A stretch of 64,000 nt of DNA from Phenylobacterium sp. (GCF_019636135.1 NZ_JAHBYD010000019.1:1-64000); one strand, 5' to 3'; numbered from the stretch's first letter, positions 8,716 through 17,814 are shown. Translations and numbers: made by a program. The notes: generated from the letters alone by a model not told the origin.

Positions 8716-9744
8716 ATGGCGCGTTTCAGCAAGTGGGCGACTCTGGGCGCGATCGCCGGCCTCGCCCTCGCATCGGCGGCCGCGGCGCAGCAGCCGACGG
8801 TCCCGGCGCGCAACCCCGCCGATCCGGCCACCTGGCCCACCGGCCGCGCGGCGCAGTACCAGGCGCCCGCCGACGTCGCGTTCAGGAGCGTGAGCATCCT
8901 GAGCGAAGGCGTGCGCCTGCACGGCGAGATGTTCACGCCCAAGGCCAAGGTGGGCCAGAAGCTGCCGACCATCGTGATGGCCCACGGCTGGGGCGGCACG
9001 GCCTCGGGCTTCCGCACCGATGCGGTTCAGTTGGCGCGGGCCGGCTACCAGGTGCTGACGTTCGACTACCGCGGCTGGGGCGAGAGCGACAGCCGCGTGA
9101 TCCTGAAGACCCCCGAGCCCAACCCGCTGCCGCCGGGCCGCAAATTCACCGCCGAGGTCGAGGCCGTGCGCGGCTACGTCGACCCGTCCGAGCAGACGCA
9201 GGACTGGTTCAACGTGCTGGACTGGGCCGCCGCCGACCCCAGCGTGGACGCGAACCGCATCGGCATCCGCGGCTCCAGCTTCTCGGGCGGCATCGTGGTC
9301 TACGTGGCGGCGCGCGACGAGCGGGTGAAGGCGCTGGTCAGCCAGGTGGGCTCGGTCCCCTCCAGCCCGCCGCCGGGGACGCCGAACCCTGCGGCCGCGC
9401 CCGCCCGCGCCCAGGCCGCGAAGATGGCCCGCGGCGAGGTCGGCTATCCCGAGCCGGGCGCGCAGGTGGTGGGCGCCCTGATCGGCGCGCCCATCGGCGA
9501 CAAGTTCCTGCGCTGGACCCCGGGCGACGACGCGCCGAACGTGCGCGCCGCCAGCCTCTTCATCGTCGCCGAGAACGAGGAGCTGTTCGACAACCGCCCC
9601 AACGCGATCCTGGCCAGCACGCGGGTGAAGGGGCCGGTGAAGCTGGTGACGCTCCCCGGCATCAAGCACTACGGCGTCTACGGCGAGAAGCGCGAGGAGG
9701 CGGTGAACCTCGCCATCCAGTGGTTCGACCAGCACCTGAAGTAG
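8716..9744 (+). CDS. Exported alpha/beta hydrolase (dienelactone hydrolase/acetyl xylan esterase-like)
   Basis: The 342-residue protein starts at ATG 8716 behind GGGAGG (8704-8709) and has a clear signal peptide (ATLGAIAGLALASAAAAQQ). The fold is visible as an oxyanion-loop MAHGWGG motif near residue 90, FDYRGWGESDS near 118 and a nucleophile elbow GSSFSGG near residue 195. A C-terminal PGIKHYGVYG supplies the likely catalytic histidine. It should hydrolyse an ester in the periplasm. It is divergent from the GPH transporter, with the two promoters sharing 8537-8715. Confidence 0.85.
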   Translation: MARFSKWATLGAIAGLALASAAAAQQPTVPARNPADPATWPTGRAAQYQAPADVAFRSVSILSEGVRLHGEMFTPKAKVGQKLPTIVMAHGWGGTASGFRTDAVQLARAGYQVLTFDYRGWGESDSRVILKTPEPNPLPPGRKFTAEVEAVRGYVDPSEQTQDWFNVLDWAAADPSVDANRIGIRGSSFSGGIVVYVAARDERVKALVSQVGSVPSSPPPGTPNPAAAPARAQAAKMARGEVGYPEPGAQVVGALIGAPIGDKFLRWTPGDDAPNVRAASLFIVAENEELFDNRPNAILASTRVKGPVKLVTLPGIKHYGVYGEKREEAVNLAIQWFDQHLK

Positions 9745-9760
9745 GGCGCTCCTCTTTCAG

Positions 9761-9894
9761 GAACGTCATCCCCGGCCCTGTGCCGGGGATCCAGAGACAC
9801 CGCCGCTGCACGATGACGCGCAGCGTTGCCGCCTCAGGCCTGCTGGCGACGCCTGCGTGTCTGGATGGCCGGGACAGGCCCGGCCATGACGTTC
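9761..9894. repeat. Palindromic element, GAACGTCAT...ATGACGTTC superfamily
   Basis: 134 bp with GAACGTCAT at one end and its complement at the other. The left arm is a CCCCGGC/GCCGGGG hairpin, while the right arm is a GGCCGGG/CCCGGCC hairpin. The two arms therefore carry different stems around conserved flanks (left TCCAGAGACAC, right GTGTCTGGAT). It fills the gap between the convergent hydrolase and TetR genes. Confidence 0.82.
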
Positions 9895-9904
9895 GTGAGG
9901 TAGA

Positions 9905-11164
9905 TTACGCCGCCGCCGGCGAGGCCAGGCCCTCGAACAGCGGCCGGACGTAGTGGGCCACCACGTCCTGCGGCGCCATGCCCGGCGTCCAGTAGTGGAG
10001 CTCGGCCGCGGCGTTGATCGCCGAGCTGATCACCTGCGAGGCGATGTTGACGTCGACCGGCGCGACCGAACCGTCGGCGATCCCGTCGCAGAGGATCGAG
10101 GCCAGCCGGTACGACAGCCGGTCGAACCGCTGCATCAGGCCGAGCCGGATGGGCTCGGGCACGGCCGTCAGCGCCGAGGTGCGCAGCAGCGGAGCCGCGC
10201 CGCTCATCTGGTGCTCGATCAGCGCCGAGACCGCCGAGACCAGCACCTCCAGGCCCGACCCCCCGGCCCGCTCGGCCGCATGGATCGCCCGCCACATCAG
10301 GTCGAAGGTGCGCTGGAAGCAGGCGACCACCAGCTCGTCCTTGGTCTCGTTGTGGTGGTAGAAGGCGCCCTTGCTGACGTTGAGCTTGGCCGAGATCCGC
10401 TCGACCGAGGCGCCGTGATAACCCTCGTCGTTGATCAGCCGGGTGGCGGCCCGCAGGAAGGGCTCGGACGACGAGGCCGCGGCCGGCGCGTCGGCGCGCG
10501 ACAGGTCCAGCGGCTTCGGCTGCGGCCAGGCCGCGCCCTTCGCCATCAGGCCGCGGGTCAGGATCGCGGCCATGCGGTCGGCGGTGCGCGGGAAGTCGGC
10601 GCATTCGGCCTGGTGCTGCCAGGCGCAGATCCAGAACACCTGGCTCAGCAGCGCGTGCGCGCGGGCGTTGCGGTGCAGCCGGGGCAGCTCGTCCCGGCCG
10701 GCCAGCAGGCCGCGGAACGCGCGGTACATGCCGACATAGGCCTCGTTGACGGGCCCGCAGTTCAGCGCGCGCACGTCGTTGAACACCGGCATCCGGTCGG
10801 CCTCGCCCAAGTCGACGCGGCGGGCGTGGGCGAAGTAGCCGCGGATGAAGGCGAAGAGGCGCGCCTCGGGCGTCGGCTCCCCGGCCGCCGCGGCGATCAA
10901 CTCGTCGTGCGCCTCGACGCCCTTCAGGAAGGCGGCGGCGGCCAGCTCCTCCTTGTTCCTGAAGTAGTAGATGACGCCGGTGGGCACGAGGTCGAGCCGG
11001 GCGGCCACGTCGCCCAAGGTCATGCCGCGCACGCCCTTGCGGTTCATCTCCTCGATGGCGGAGCGGACGATGGCGCCGCGCCTGGCCTCGTAGCGGCGCG
11101 TGGGCCGGCGCCTCGCCGGTTCGTCGCCGACGATCTCGTCCCCGTCATGGCCCGTCATGGACAT
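9905..11164 (-). CDS. Tandem TetR family regulator (two fused TetR modules)
   Basis: About 419 residues, twice the usual TetR length. Two complete N-terminal DNA-binding domains are visible. The first lies near residues 30-75 (GMTLGDVAARLDLVPTGVIY then YFRNKEEL), the second near 238-284 (GASVERISAKLNVSKGAFYH then HNETKDEL). Each is followed by its own ligand-domain-like helical region. ATG 11164 and GTG 11170 are both possible starts. It is divergent from the CoA-transferase at 11295 and is the obvious candidate regulator of it. A covalent pseudo-dimer could read asymmetric operators; that is inference. Confidence 0.9.
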   Translation of the reverse strand: MSMTGHDGDEIVGDEPARRRPTRRYEARRGAIVRSAIEEMNRKGVRGMTLGDVAARLDLVPTGVIYYFRNKEELAAAAFLKGVEAHDELIAAAAGEPTPEARLFAFIRGYFAHARRVDLGEADRMPVFNDVRALNCGPVNEAYVGMYRAFRGLLAGRDELPRLHRNARAHALLSQVFWICAWQHQAECADFPRTADRMAAILTRGLMAKGAAWPQPKPLDLSRADAPAAASSSEPFLRAATRLINDEGYHGASVERISAKLNVSKGAFYHHNETKDELVVACFQRTFDLMWRAIHAAERAGGSGLEVLVSAVSALIEHQMSGAAPLLRTSALTAVPEPIRLGLMQRFDRLSYRLASILCDGIADGSVAPVDVNIASQVISSAINAAAELHYWTPGMAPQDVVAHYVRPLFEGLASPAAA

Positions 11165-11294
11165 CGTCACGCTTCTACCGAAAAAGCGGGACGGTCTCCA
11201 TCACCTCTGCCGTTGGGTCATCCGCCGGCCCGGTGAGTTGTCGGCGGGGCCGGCGCGCGGTTAGGTGGCGCGTGCGTCGCGTCGGGAGGTTCGG

Positions 11295-12464
11295 ATGCTG
11301 CTGGAAGGCCTGAAGGTCGTGGAGATGTCCACCTGGGTGGCCGGGCCGAGCTGTGCCGCCGTCCTGGCCGACTGGGGCGCCGAGGTGGTGAAGATCGAGA
11401 GCCCGATGGGCGACGTGACCCGCACCTTCTTCGCTAACCCCGAGAACGGCCAGAGCCCGATCTACGCCAACGAGAACCGCGGCAAGAAGGGCGTTGTCCT
11501 CGACACGACGAAGCCCGGGGGCCGCGCCGCCCTGAAGGCGCTGCTGAAGGACGCCGACGTCTTCGTCACCAACACGCGGCCGGGCTCGCTGAAGAAGATC
11601 GGCCTCGACTACGACAGCCTGAAAGGCGACTTCCCGAAGCTGATCTACGCCGCCGTCACCGGCTTCGGCCTGACCGGCCCCTGGGCCAACGAGGGCGGCT
11701 TCGACATCACCGCCTTCTGGGCGCGCAGCGGCGTCGCCCGCGCCACCATCCCGACTGACCAGGAGCCCTTCCCGTCGCGCCCGGGCTTCGGCGACCATGT
11801 GACGGCCATCACCACCGTGGCCGGGATCCTGGCGGCGCTGCACGAGCGGCATTCGACGGGCAAGGGCCGGCTCGTGGAGACCAGCCTGCTGCGCGCCGGG
11901 AGCTATGCGATCAGTTGGGACCTGGCGCTGCAGCTCTATTACGGCGAGGTGCAGACCAACGGGCCGCGCGACGACCGCCCCGTGGCGATCTCGGGCTTCT
12001 TCCGCACCAAGGACGACCGCCACCTGGTGATCGTGCCCAAGAACGTGAACTGCTTCACCAACGTGATGATCGCCATCGACCGCCCCGAGGTCGTGGCCGA
12101 CCCGCGCTTCGAGATCCCGATGCTGGACATGGAGATCGTGCGCGAGGCGCGCGCCATCTGCGACGAAGGCTTCGCGAAGTTCACGCTGGAGGAGATCGGC
12201 GAGCGGCTGAACGAGCTCGACGTGGCGTGGGGGCCGCTGGGCACGCTGGCCGAGCACGCCGCCTCCCAGCGCGCCGAACTCGCCGGCTGCTTCGTGGAGC
12301 TGGAGGACGGCCTAGGCGGCAAGTTCCGCGGCGCCGCCACGCCCGTGCGTTTCCCGGAAGGCGCCCCCGCCGTCGGCCGCCACGCCCCGGCCCTGGGGGA
12401 GCACACCCGCGAGGTCCTGGAAGCCGCCGGCCTGACCCCGGACGAGATCGCCGCAGTGCTATAG
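11295..12464 (+). CDS. CaiB/BaiF family (class III) CoA-transferase
   Basis: The 389-residue protein starts at ATG 11295 behind GGGAGG. The N-terminus (LLEGLKVVEMSTWVAGPSCA) and the ADWGAEVVKIESPMGD segment are typical of class III CoA-transferases. The expected catalytic aspartate lies in GGFDITAFWARSG, near residue 137. It moves CoA between two carboxylic acids, acting on a carnitine-, fatty acid- or steroid-type substrate that cannot be named here. The tandem TetR gene is divergent, 130 bp away. The flavin amine oxidase follows after a repeat-filled gap. Confidence 0.9.
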   Translation: MLLEGLKVVEMSTWVAGPSCAAVLADWGAEVVKIESPMGDVTRTFFANPENGQSPIYANENRGKKGVVLDTTKPGGRAALKALLKDADVFVTNTRPGSLKKIGLDYDSLKGDFPKLIYAAVTGFGLTGPWANEGGFDITAFWARSGVARATIPTDQEPFPSRPGFGDHVTAITTVAGILAALHERHSTGKGRLVETSLLRAGSYAISWDLALQLYYGEVQTNGPRDDRPVAISGFFRTKDDRHLVIVPKNVNCFTNVMIAIDRPEVVADPRFEIPMLDMEIVREARAICDEGFAKFTLEEIGERLNELDVAWGPLGTLAEHAASQRAELAGCFVELEDGLGGKFRGAATPVRFPEGAPAVGRHAPALGEHTREVLEAAGLTPDEIAAVL

Positions 12465-12529
12465 GGCCACGAGGGACACGAAGGCGCCTCGACTTCGAAA
12501 GGCCGCGAAGCGGCGCCTCCCCATTTCAA

Positions 12530-12595
12530 GGAACCACGGAATACGCGGAAGGCGCCGGCGCCGATTCCGCGTTCTTCCGCGTATTCCGCGGTTCC
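12530..12595. repeat. Palindromic element, CCGCGGAA family, copy 2
   Basis: GGAACCaCGGAATACGCGG opens and CCGCGTATTCCGCGGTTCC closes a 66-bp inverted repeat with a GGCGCCGGCGCC centre. The arms match the element at 2393-2473. The surrounding 12465-12646 also contains half-arms of the CACGAAGG type seen at 48.9 kb (GGGACACGAAGGCGCC at 12472-12487). Confidence 0.78.
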
Positions 12596-12709
12596 TAATG
12601 AAGGCGCCTCCGCTGGCGCGGCGACTTCGGATGGAGGCCCGTCTCCATGGCGCCTTGCGTCTGCGAGCCGGCGAGCGTGAACATGGTTCGGCGGCAGGCG
12701 GGGGCGGGC

Positions 12710-14281
12710 ATGGGCATTTCACGGCGGGCGTTCCTGGAGCGGGTCGGTCGCGCGGGCGGCTACGGCGCCCTCTTCGTCACGATGCAGGGCATCGGCTTGC
12801 TCGCCACGACGCCGGCCTACGCCGCGCCCCCGCCGCTTCCGGCCGGCTCGGGCAAGGGGATCAAGGTGGCGATCCTGGGCGCGGGCATCGGCGGGCTGGT
12901 GGCGGCCTACGAGCTGCGCAAGGCCGGCTACGAGGTCACCGTCCTGGAGGCCCGCGACCGGCCCGGCGGCCGCACCTGGAGCGTCCGCAAGGGCACGGTG
13001 ATCCGGCAGAACGGCCGTCCCGACCAGACCGTCGACTGGGACGCGGGCGCGAACCATTACCTGAACGCGGGGCCGGCCCGGCTGCCGCAGAGCCACCACG
13101 CCATCCTCGGCTACTGCCGCGAGCTGAACGTCCCGCTGGAGGTGATGGTCAACTCCAACCGCCTCGCCAAGCTGGACTACGGCGGCAAGGTCGTGACCAA
13201 CGGCCAGGCGGTGAACGACACCCGCGGCGCCTTCGCCGAACTGCTCGCCAAGGCCATCGACAAGGGCGCGCTGGAGCAGGAACTGACCGGCCTCGATAAG
13301 CGCCGGCTCATGGGCTACCTCGGCGCCTGGGGCGACCTGGACCCGAAGCGCGTCTATTCCGGCGGCAGCGGCCGCGCCGGCTTCACCGTCGATCCCGGCG
13401 GCTACGACACGCCCGGCAGGGCGGTGGACTCCTTCCGCCTGAAGGACCTGATGGCCGCCCAGTTCTGGGGCGTCTCCGGGTTCTTCGAGGAGTTGGTCGA
13501 CATGCAGGCGACCATGCTGCAGCCGGTGGGCGGCATGGACCGCATCGCCTACGCCCTCTACGAGCCGGTGAAGCCGGCCGTGACCTTCGGCGCGGTGGTC
13601 AAGGAGATCCGCCGCGCGGGCAAGGGCGCGAAGATCGCCTACGAGGCCGCCGGCGCGGCGCGGACGCTGGAGGCCGACCACGTCGTCGTCACCATCCCCC
13701 TGCCCGTCCTGGCCAGGATTCCGTCCGACTTCTCGCCGGCGGTGAAGGCGGCCGTCGAGTCCGGCGGCAAGACCTACAGCCACGGCACCAAGGTCGGCTG
13801 GGAGACGCGCCGGTTCTGGGAGCAGGACGAGGACCAGTTCGGCGGCCTGGGCTGGACCGAGGAGGCCAACGAGCTGATCTGGTACCCCTCGGGCGGCCTG
13901 GGCGAGAAGACCGGCGTCATCGTCGGGGCCTATTCGATCGGCTTCTCCAACTTCCTGAACCCGCCGAAGTACGCGGCCATGTCGTTCGAGGAGCGGTTCG
14001 CCATATCGCGCCGCGTGATCGACAAGTTCCACCCCGGCCGCGGCCGGGAGCTGACCAAGCCCTTCACCGTCTCGTGGCGCGACACGCCCTTCAGCGAGGG
14101 CGTGTCGGTGAACTGGAGCGAGAGCCAGCGCAGGGGCGCCTACGCCGCGCTCTGCGCCGGCGACGGGCCCTTCGTCTTCGCGGGCGAGCACATGAGCTAC
14201 GTCAACGCCTGGCAGGAGGGCGCGGCGCTGGCGAGCTTCGAAGCGATCAAGCTGATCCGCGCCAGGACGGCAGAGCGTTAG
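12710..14281 (+). CDS. Tat-exported flavin monoamine oxidase family protein
   Basis: A 523-residue protein from ATG 12710 with a twin-arginine leader (ISRRAFLERVG) followed by a hydrophobic stretch, implying export of the folded flavoprotein. The Rossmann FAD-binding motif is at about residues 47-75 (VAILGAGIGGLVAAYELRKA then VLEARDRPGGR). The C-terminal FAD motif FAGEHMSYVNAWQEGA sits near residue 490. It should oxidise an amine or amino acid in the periplasm, yielding H2O2 and ammonia. ATG 12683 is an alternative start. Its place behind a CoA-transferase gives no clear pathway. Confidence 0.9.
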   Translation: MGISRRAFLERVGRAGGYGALFVTMQGIGLLATTPAYAAPPPLPAGSGKGIKVAILGAGIGGLVAAYELRKAGYEVTVLEARDRPGGRTWSVRKGTVIRQNGRPDQTVDWDAGANHYLNAGPARLPQSHHAILGYCRELNVPLEVMVNSNRLAKLDYGGKVVTNGQAVNDTRGAFAELLAKAIDKGALEQELTGLDKRRLMGYLGAWGDLDPKRVYSGGSGRAGFTVDPGGYDTPGRAVDSFRLKDLMAAQFWGVSGFFEELVDMQATMLQPVGGMDRIAYALYEPVKPAVTFGAVVKEIRRAGKGAKIAYEAAGAARTLEADHVVVTIPLPVLARIPSDFSPAVKAAVESGGKTYSHGTKVGWETRRFWEQDEDQFGGLGWTEEANELIWYPSGGLGEKTGVIVGAYSIGFSNFLNPPKYAAMSFEERFAISRRVIDKFHPGRGRELTKPFTVSWRDTPFSEGVSVNWSESQRRGAYAALCAGDGPFVFAGEHMSYVNAWQEGAALASFEAIKLIRARTAER

Positions 14282-14292
14282 ATCAACTCGCA

Positions 14293-14423
14293 ACGTCATC
14301 CCGCGGCTTGTCCGCGGGACCCATACGCGCTGGCGCTCCCTCGGAGTTGTCGTGGCGGCGAAGCTGCGGGCCGCCACATTCACCTGTGTTCATGGGTCCC
14401 GCGGACAAGCCGCGGGATGACGT
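14293..14423. repeat. Palindromic element, CGTCAT...ATGACG superfamily (CCCGCGG-stem form)
   Basis: 131 bp. The left arm is CGTCAT-CCCGCGG-CTTGT-CCGCGGG-ACCCAT and the right arm its inverse, ending ATGACGT. It lies between the convergent amine oxidase and upp genes and matches the element at 57178-57304, including part of the interior (GTGTTCATGGGTCC). Confidence 0.85.
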
Positions 14424-14613
14424 CGGCATAGAGAATGGGCCGCGCAGGGCAAGCCGCGCGGCCCAAGGTCGAGGAAGGAGAACGCCCCGAGAGGACTGGC
14501 CCATTTGCCGTGGCCGTCCCGGGACGGACAATGACGGGGGCGTCACCTAGTCGAACTTGCCGGGGAACGCCCAGGATGGCGGCAGGACCGTGCGGCGGCG
14601 CCCGGTTTTGCGG
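14424..14613. other. 190 bp without a supported gene downstream of upp
   Basis: Besides a short hairpin (GGGCCGCGC at 14437-14445 pairing with GCGCGGCCC at 14456-14464), which could end transcription of either convergent gene, I see nothing here. The short open frames have no ribosome site or recognisable protein. Confidence 0.5.
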
Positions 14614-15255
14614 CTAACGCGTGCCGTACATGCGGTCCCCGGCGTCGCCGAGGCCGGGCAGGATGTAGCCATGATCGTTCAGCCGCTCGTCCACGGCGGC
14701 GGTCCAGACCTTCACCGCGGCGTGGTGGCCCTGGAACTTCGACAGCCCCTCGGGCGAGGCCAGCAGGCAGGCCATGCGGATATCCCTGGCGCCGGCCTCC
14801 AGCAGCCGGTCGACGGCGGCGATGGCGGTGTTGCCGGTGGCCAGCATCGGGTCGATCACGATGACGGTGCGGTCGGCGAGGTCGGCCGGGGCCTTGAAGT
14901 AGTATTCCACGCAATTGAGCGTCGCCGGGTCGCGGTAGAGGCCGACGTGGGCGACGCGCGCGGCCGGCACCAGGTCCAGCATGCCGTCCAGCATGCCCAT
15001 GCCCGAGCGCAGGATCGGGGCGAACACCAGCTTCTTGCCCGCCAGCATCGGGGCCTGCATCGGCATCAAGGGCGTCTCGATCTCCACCTGTTCCAGCGGC
15101 AGGTCGCGGGTGACCTCGTAGGCCAGCAGCGAGCCGATCTCCTTGAGGAGCTGGCGGAAGCTCTTGGTCGAGGTGTCCCTCTTCCGCATCAGGGTCAGCT
15201 TGTGCTGCACCAGCGGGTGGTCGACGACGGTGACGCCCTTGATGGCCCGAGCCAT
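14614..15255 (-). CDS. upp: Uracil phosphoribosyltransferase of the URC operon (URC6-type)
   Basis: A 213-residue UPRT, the normal length. The PRPP-binding loop [17 protein letters not shown] lies near residues 128-144, and the uracil-binding C-terminus [17 protein letters not shown] is intact. It converts uracil and PRPP to UMP. Here it is the last gene of a URC1-URC4-UPRT operon. In the yeast URC pathway the UPRT homologue URC6 performs the first step of uracil breakdown, so a catabolic as well as salvage role is likely. It starts 12 bp after the URC4 stop. Confidence 0.95.
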   Translation of the reverse strand: MARAIKGVTVVDHPLVQHKLTLMRKRDTSTKSFRQLLKEIGSLLAYEVTRDLPLEQVEIETPLMPMQAPMLAGKKLVFAPILRSGMGMLDGMLDLVPAARVAHVGLYRDPATLNCVEYYFKAPADLADRTVIVIDPMLATGNTAIAAVDRLLEAGARDIRMACLLASPEGLSKFQGHHAAVKVWTAAVDERLNDHGYILPGLGDAGDRMYGTR

Positions 15256-15267
15256 GGCGAAGTCCCC

Positions 15268-16515
15268 CTAGAAAACCGTGCCGTCGGAGATGACGGCGAT
15301 GGGCGGGCCCGCGTCGGCCCGCTTCTCCCGGGCGATCCGCCGGCCCGCGGCCCACGACCCGCCCTCCAGCACCCGCGCCAGCGGGAATGCCTCGGCGGTC
15401 ACGCCCAGCCGTTCGCGAACGAGCGGCGCGAGCTTGTCGAGCAGCGCCACGGTCAGCGACCGCCAGCCCACGACCAGCGGCCCGTCGACCGGATGCGCGC
15501 GGTCCGCGTCCGCCGGATCGGCGAGGGTTAGGACGCCGGTGTCCACGAAGAGGCCGCCGTTGCGGTATTCGGCGAGGCCGGTGAGCCCGTCGACGTCGAC
15601 CACCTCGATCCCGGCGGTTTCCAGGGGCTCGATCAGCGAATAGCTCATCCACTGGCTGAGCTTGTGCAGCGGCACGTAGCCGTCGATCGCCGGGTGGGTC
15701 CAGCAGTCGCCCAGCGGCACGCCGCCCAGGCTCAGCCGACCGGGCCAGATCGGCCCCAGCGCCTGCAGCAGCACCTCCAGGATCACCGGCGCGCGCAGGC
15801 GCCCGTCCTCGGCGTGCCTCGCCATGACGTCGAAGAGGGCGCCCGGCCGGCCCACGGCGTCGCCGAGGCGCCGCAGCAGTTCGGCGCGGCCTTCGAGGCC
15901 GACGAGCGGGTTGTCGTCGCTCACCTGGAAGGCCTGCGCGATCATCGCGGCGTCCACCTTCGCCAGCCCGTCCGCCCGCAGCGGATCGGCCGGGTCGGTG
16001 GACAGCGCGCCCGACTGAAAGAGCCTGAGCGACGCCACGCCCAGCCCCTCCGAGCGGCCCAGCACGGCGCCGGTGGCCGCGTCGCGGTAGCGCCACGCCG
16101 CGCCCGCGCCCGCGTCGAGCAGCACTGACGGGATCACGAGGTCGAACGCGGCGCGGCCGAGGTCTTTCGGGTCGGCGGGCTTCTCCGCCTCGGCCCAGAG
16201 GTCGCGGCCGTCCACGACGAAATGCCGCCAGCGCGCGTGGAACGGCACGTTCAGGTCCGGGTAGTTTGCCCGCACCGTCCCGGCCGTCAGGTCGGCCGCC
16301 GTCTCCAGCCGGTCGAGGTCCAGCCGCCACTCGGCGAGCTTCCCGCTCTCGGCCAACGCCAGCATCTCGTGCGCCCGCTCTCGCACGGCCGCCGCGGTGA
16401 GAAGAGATCGGGCGTTCTTCCCATCCCGCTCATCCCCGCGAATGCGGGGACCCAGGCTTTCGTTCGTTTCGGGGCACACGGGCGAGTTCCTAAAGCGCAG
16501 TCTGGGTCCCCGCAT
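15268..16515 (-). CDS. URC4/urg3 family protein (DUF1688), uracil catabolism
   Basis: About 415 residues of DUF1688. Recognisable stretches are LLTAAAVRERAHEML near residue 38, FHARWRHFVVDGRDLW near 90, SLGGVPLGDCWTHPAI near 250 and YVPLHKLSQWMSYSL near 270. It is encoded between URC1 and UPRT, the classical URC trio, and is required for a ring-opened or ribosylurea-stage step; the exact chemistry is not readable here. The N-terminus is odd. The only in-frame starts before the conserved region, ATG 16515 and GTG 16479 (AGGA 8 bp before it), both lie inside a palindromic element. The first 30 or so residues are therefore element-derived. Confidence 0.88.
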   Translation of the reverse strand: MRGPRLRFRNSPVCPETNESLGPRIRGDERDGKNARSLLTAAAVRERAHEMLALAESGKLAEWRLDLDRLETAADLTAGTVRANYPDLNVPFHARWRHFVVDGRDLWAEAEKPADPKDLGRAAFDLVIPSVLLDAGAGAAWRYRDAATGAVLGRSEGLGVASLRLFQSGALSTDPADPLRADGLAKVDAAMIAQAFQVSDDNPLVGLEGRAELLRRLGDAVGRPGALFDVMARHAEDGRLRAPVILEVLLQALGPIWPGRLSLGGVPLGDCWTHPAIDGYVPLHKLSQWMSYSLIEPLETAGIEVVDVDGLTGLAEYRNGGLFVDTGVLTLADPADADRAHPVDGPLVVGWRSLTVALLDKLAPLVRERLGVTAEAFPLARVLEGGSWAAGRRIAREKRADAGPPIAVISDGTVF

Positions 16516-16531
16516 TCGCGGGGATGAGCGG
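16427..16531. repeat. Palindromic element (CCCCGCG stem) supplying the start of the URC4 gene
   Basis: 105 bp with arms CGCTCATCCCCGCGAATGCG and the inverse, and inner flanks GACCCAG/CTGGGTC like the CGTCAT superfamily. Its right end is 1 bp from the URC1 stop codon (16533-16535). Read on the minus strand it is open and contains both possible start codons of the URC4 gene. Confidence 0.85.
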
Positions 16532-16532
16532 C

Positions 16533-17789
16533 TCAGAATTCCTTGAGGTCGCGGCCGACGGTCTTCTTGAGGTCTTCCTCCGACGGCGCGCCCTCCGGGG
16601 TGAAGTAGCCGGCGGCCTTCTTGGCCTCCATCTCGACCGAGGCGTCGGGCGGGACCAACTCGTCGGGGATCGGCACGCGTTCGCCGATCTCGACGCCGCC
16701 GTTCACCAGCGCGTCGTACTTCATGTTGGACATCGACACGAACCGGTCGATCCGGCGGATGCCCAGCCAGTGGATCACGTCGGGTATCAGTTGCTGGAAG
16801 CGCGCGTCCTGCACGCCCGCCACGCACTCGGTCCGCTCGAAGTAGGTCGCCGCCTGGTCGCCGCCCGGCTGGCGCTTCCTGGCGTTGTAGACGAGGAACT
16901 TGGTCACCTCGCCCAGCGCCCGGCCTTCCTTGCGGTTGTAGGCGATGAGGCCCGTGCCGCCGGCCTGGGCCGAACGCGTCGCCTCCTCGATCCCGTGGGT
17001 CAGGTAGGGCCGGCAGGTGCAGATGTCGGAGCCGAAGACGTCGGAGCCGTTGCACTCGTCGTGGACACGGCAGGTGAGCGGCACGCGCGTGTCGCCGAGC
17101 TTGGTGGCGTCGCCGAAGATGTAGAGCGTGATGCCCCCGATCGGCGGCAGGAAGACCTGCATGTCGGGCCGGGTGACCAGCTCGGGATACATGCCGCCGG
17201 TCTGTTCGAAGAGAGTGCGGCGGAGCGTCTGCTCGTCCACGCCGAACCGCTGGGCGACGCCCGGCAGATGCCAGACCGGGTCGATGGCGGCCTTGGTCAC
17301 GGCCACGTCGCCGTTGTCGTGCAGCACCTTGCCGTCCGGCTTCAGGCGGCCCTTGCGGATGGCGTCGTGGATCTCGGGCAGGTCGATGCGCGCCTTGGTC
17401 ACGGCGATGGTCGGGCGGATGTCGACGCCCTCGGCGATCTCGGGCGCGAAGTCCTCGGCGATGCGCGCGCCCCAGGGGTCGATGGAGACGATCCGGCCCG
17501 GCTCGCTCCACTGCGGATGCGGCCCCAGCGCGACGACGGGATGGGTGTTGACCAGCTCGGGCCGGACCATCGGGTCCATGGCGCCCGAGGCCACCGCGAG
17601 CGCGCGATAGACGGAGTAGGCGCCGCCGTGCGCGCCGATGGCGTTGCGGTCCGAGCCGGCGTTGGCGGTGGCCACGACAGGGCCGCGCTCACGGGCGGTC
17701 GCGGCGTCCCAATGGATCGGAAAACGGCTCGCGGCCCCGGCGCCCGGGTGCGAGGTCAGGCGGATGTGGGATGTCCTGTTGCCGGACAT
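16533..17789 (-). CDS. GTP cyclohydrolase II-like protein URC1, uracil catabolism
   Basis: A 418-residue protein from ATG 17789. The C-terminal half is the RibA fold, with the zinc cysteines in VHDECNGSDVFGSDICTCRP near residue 240 and EGRALGEVTKFLVYNARKR near 290. The N-terminal half, about 190 residues (SDRNAIGAHGGAYSVYRALA), is absent from ordinary RibA. That extension, together with co-location with DUF1688 and UPRT, identifies the URC1 subgroup rather than riboflavin synthesis. In yeast, URC1 acts after UPRT to open the pyrimidine ring. It is the first gene of the operon, with a strong leader hairpin at 17815-17851. Confidence 0.9.
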   Translation of the reverse strand: MSGNRTSHIRLTSHPGAGAASRFPIHWDAATARERGPVVATANAGSDRNAIGAHGGAYSVYRALAVASGAMDPMVRPELVNTHPVVALGPHPQWSEPGRIVSIDPWGARIAEDFAPEIAEGVDIRPTIAVTKARIDLPEIHDAIRKGRLKPDGKVLHDNGDVAVTKAAIDPVWHLPGVAQRFGVDEQTLRRTLFEQTGGMYPELVTRPDMQVFLPPIGGITLYIFGDATKLGDTRVPLTCRVHDECNGSDVFGSDICTCRPYLTHGIEEATRSAQAGGTGLIAYNRKEGRALGEVTKFLVYNARKRQPGGDQAATYFERTECVAGVQDARFQQLIPDVIHWLGIRRIDRFVSMSNMKYDALVNGGVEIGERVPIPDELVPPDASVEMEAKKAAGYFTPEGAPSEEDLKKTVGRDLKEF

Positions 17790-17814
17790 GAGCGGACTAG
17801 GCCTCCAGAGTCGG

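Noticed and set aside
14435..14617. A 60-residue open frame downstream of the 14.3-kb element
   Set aside because: No ribosome site, no recognisable sequence, and it runs into the end of upp on the opposite strand.
15268..17511. A single 747-residue protein covering URC4 and much of the URC1 region
   Set aside because: The part above about 16515 is a shadow of URC1 in another frame. Only the DUF1688 part is a real protein.
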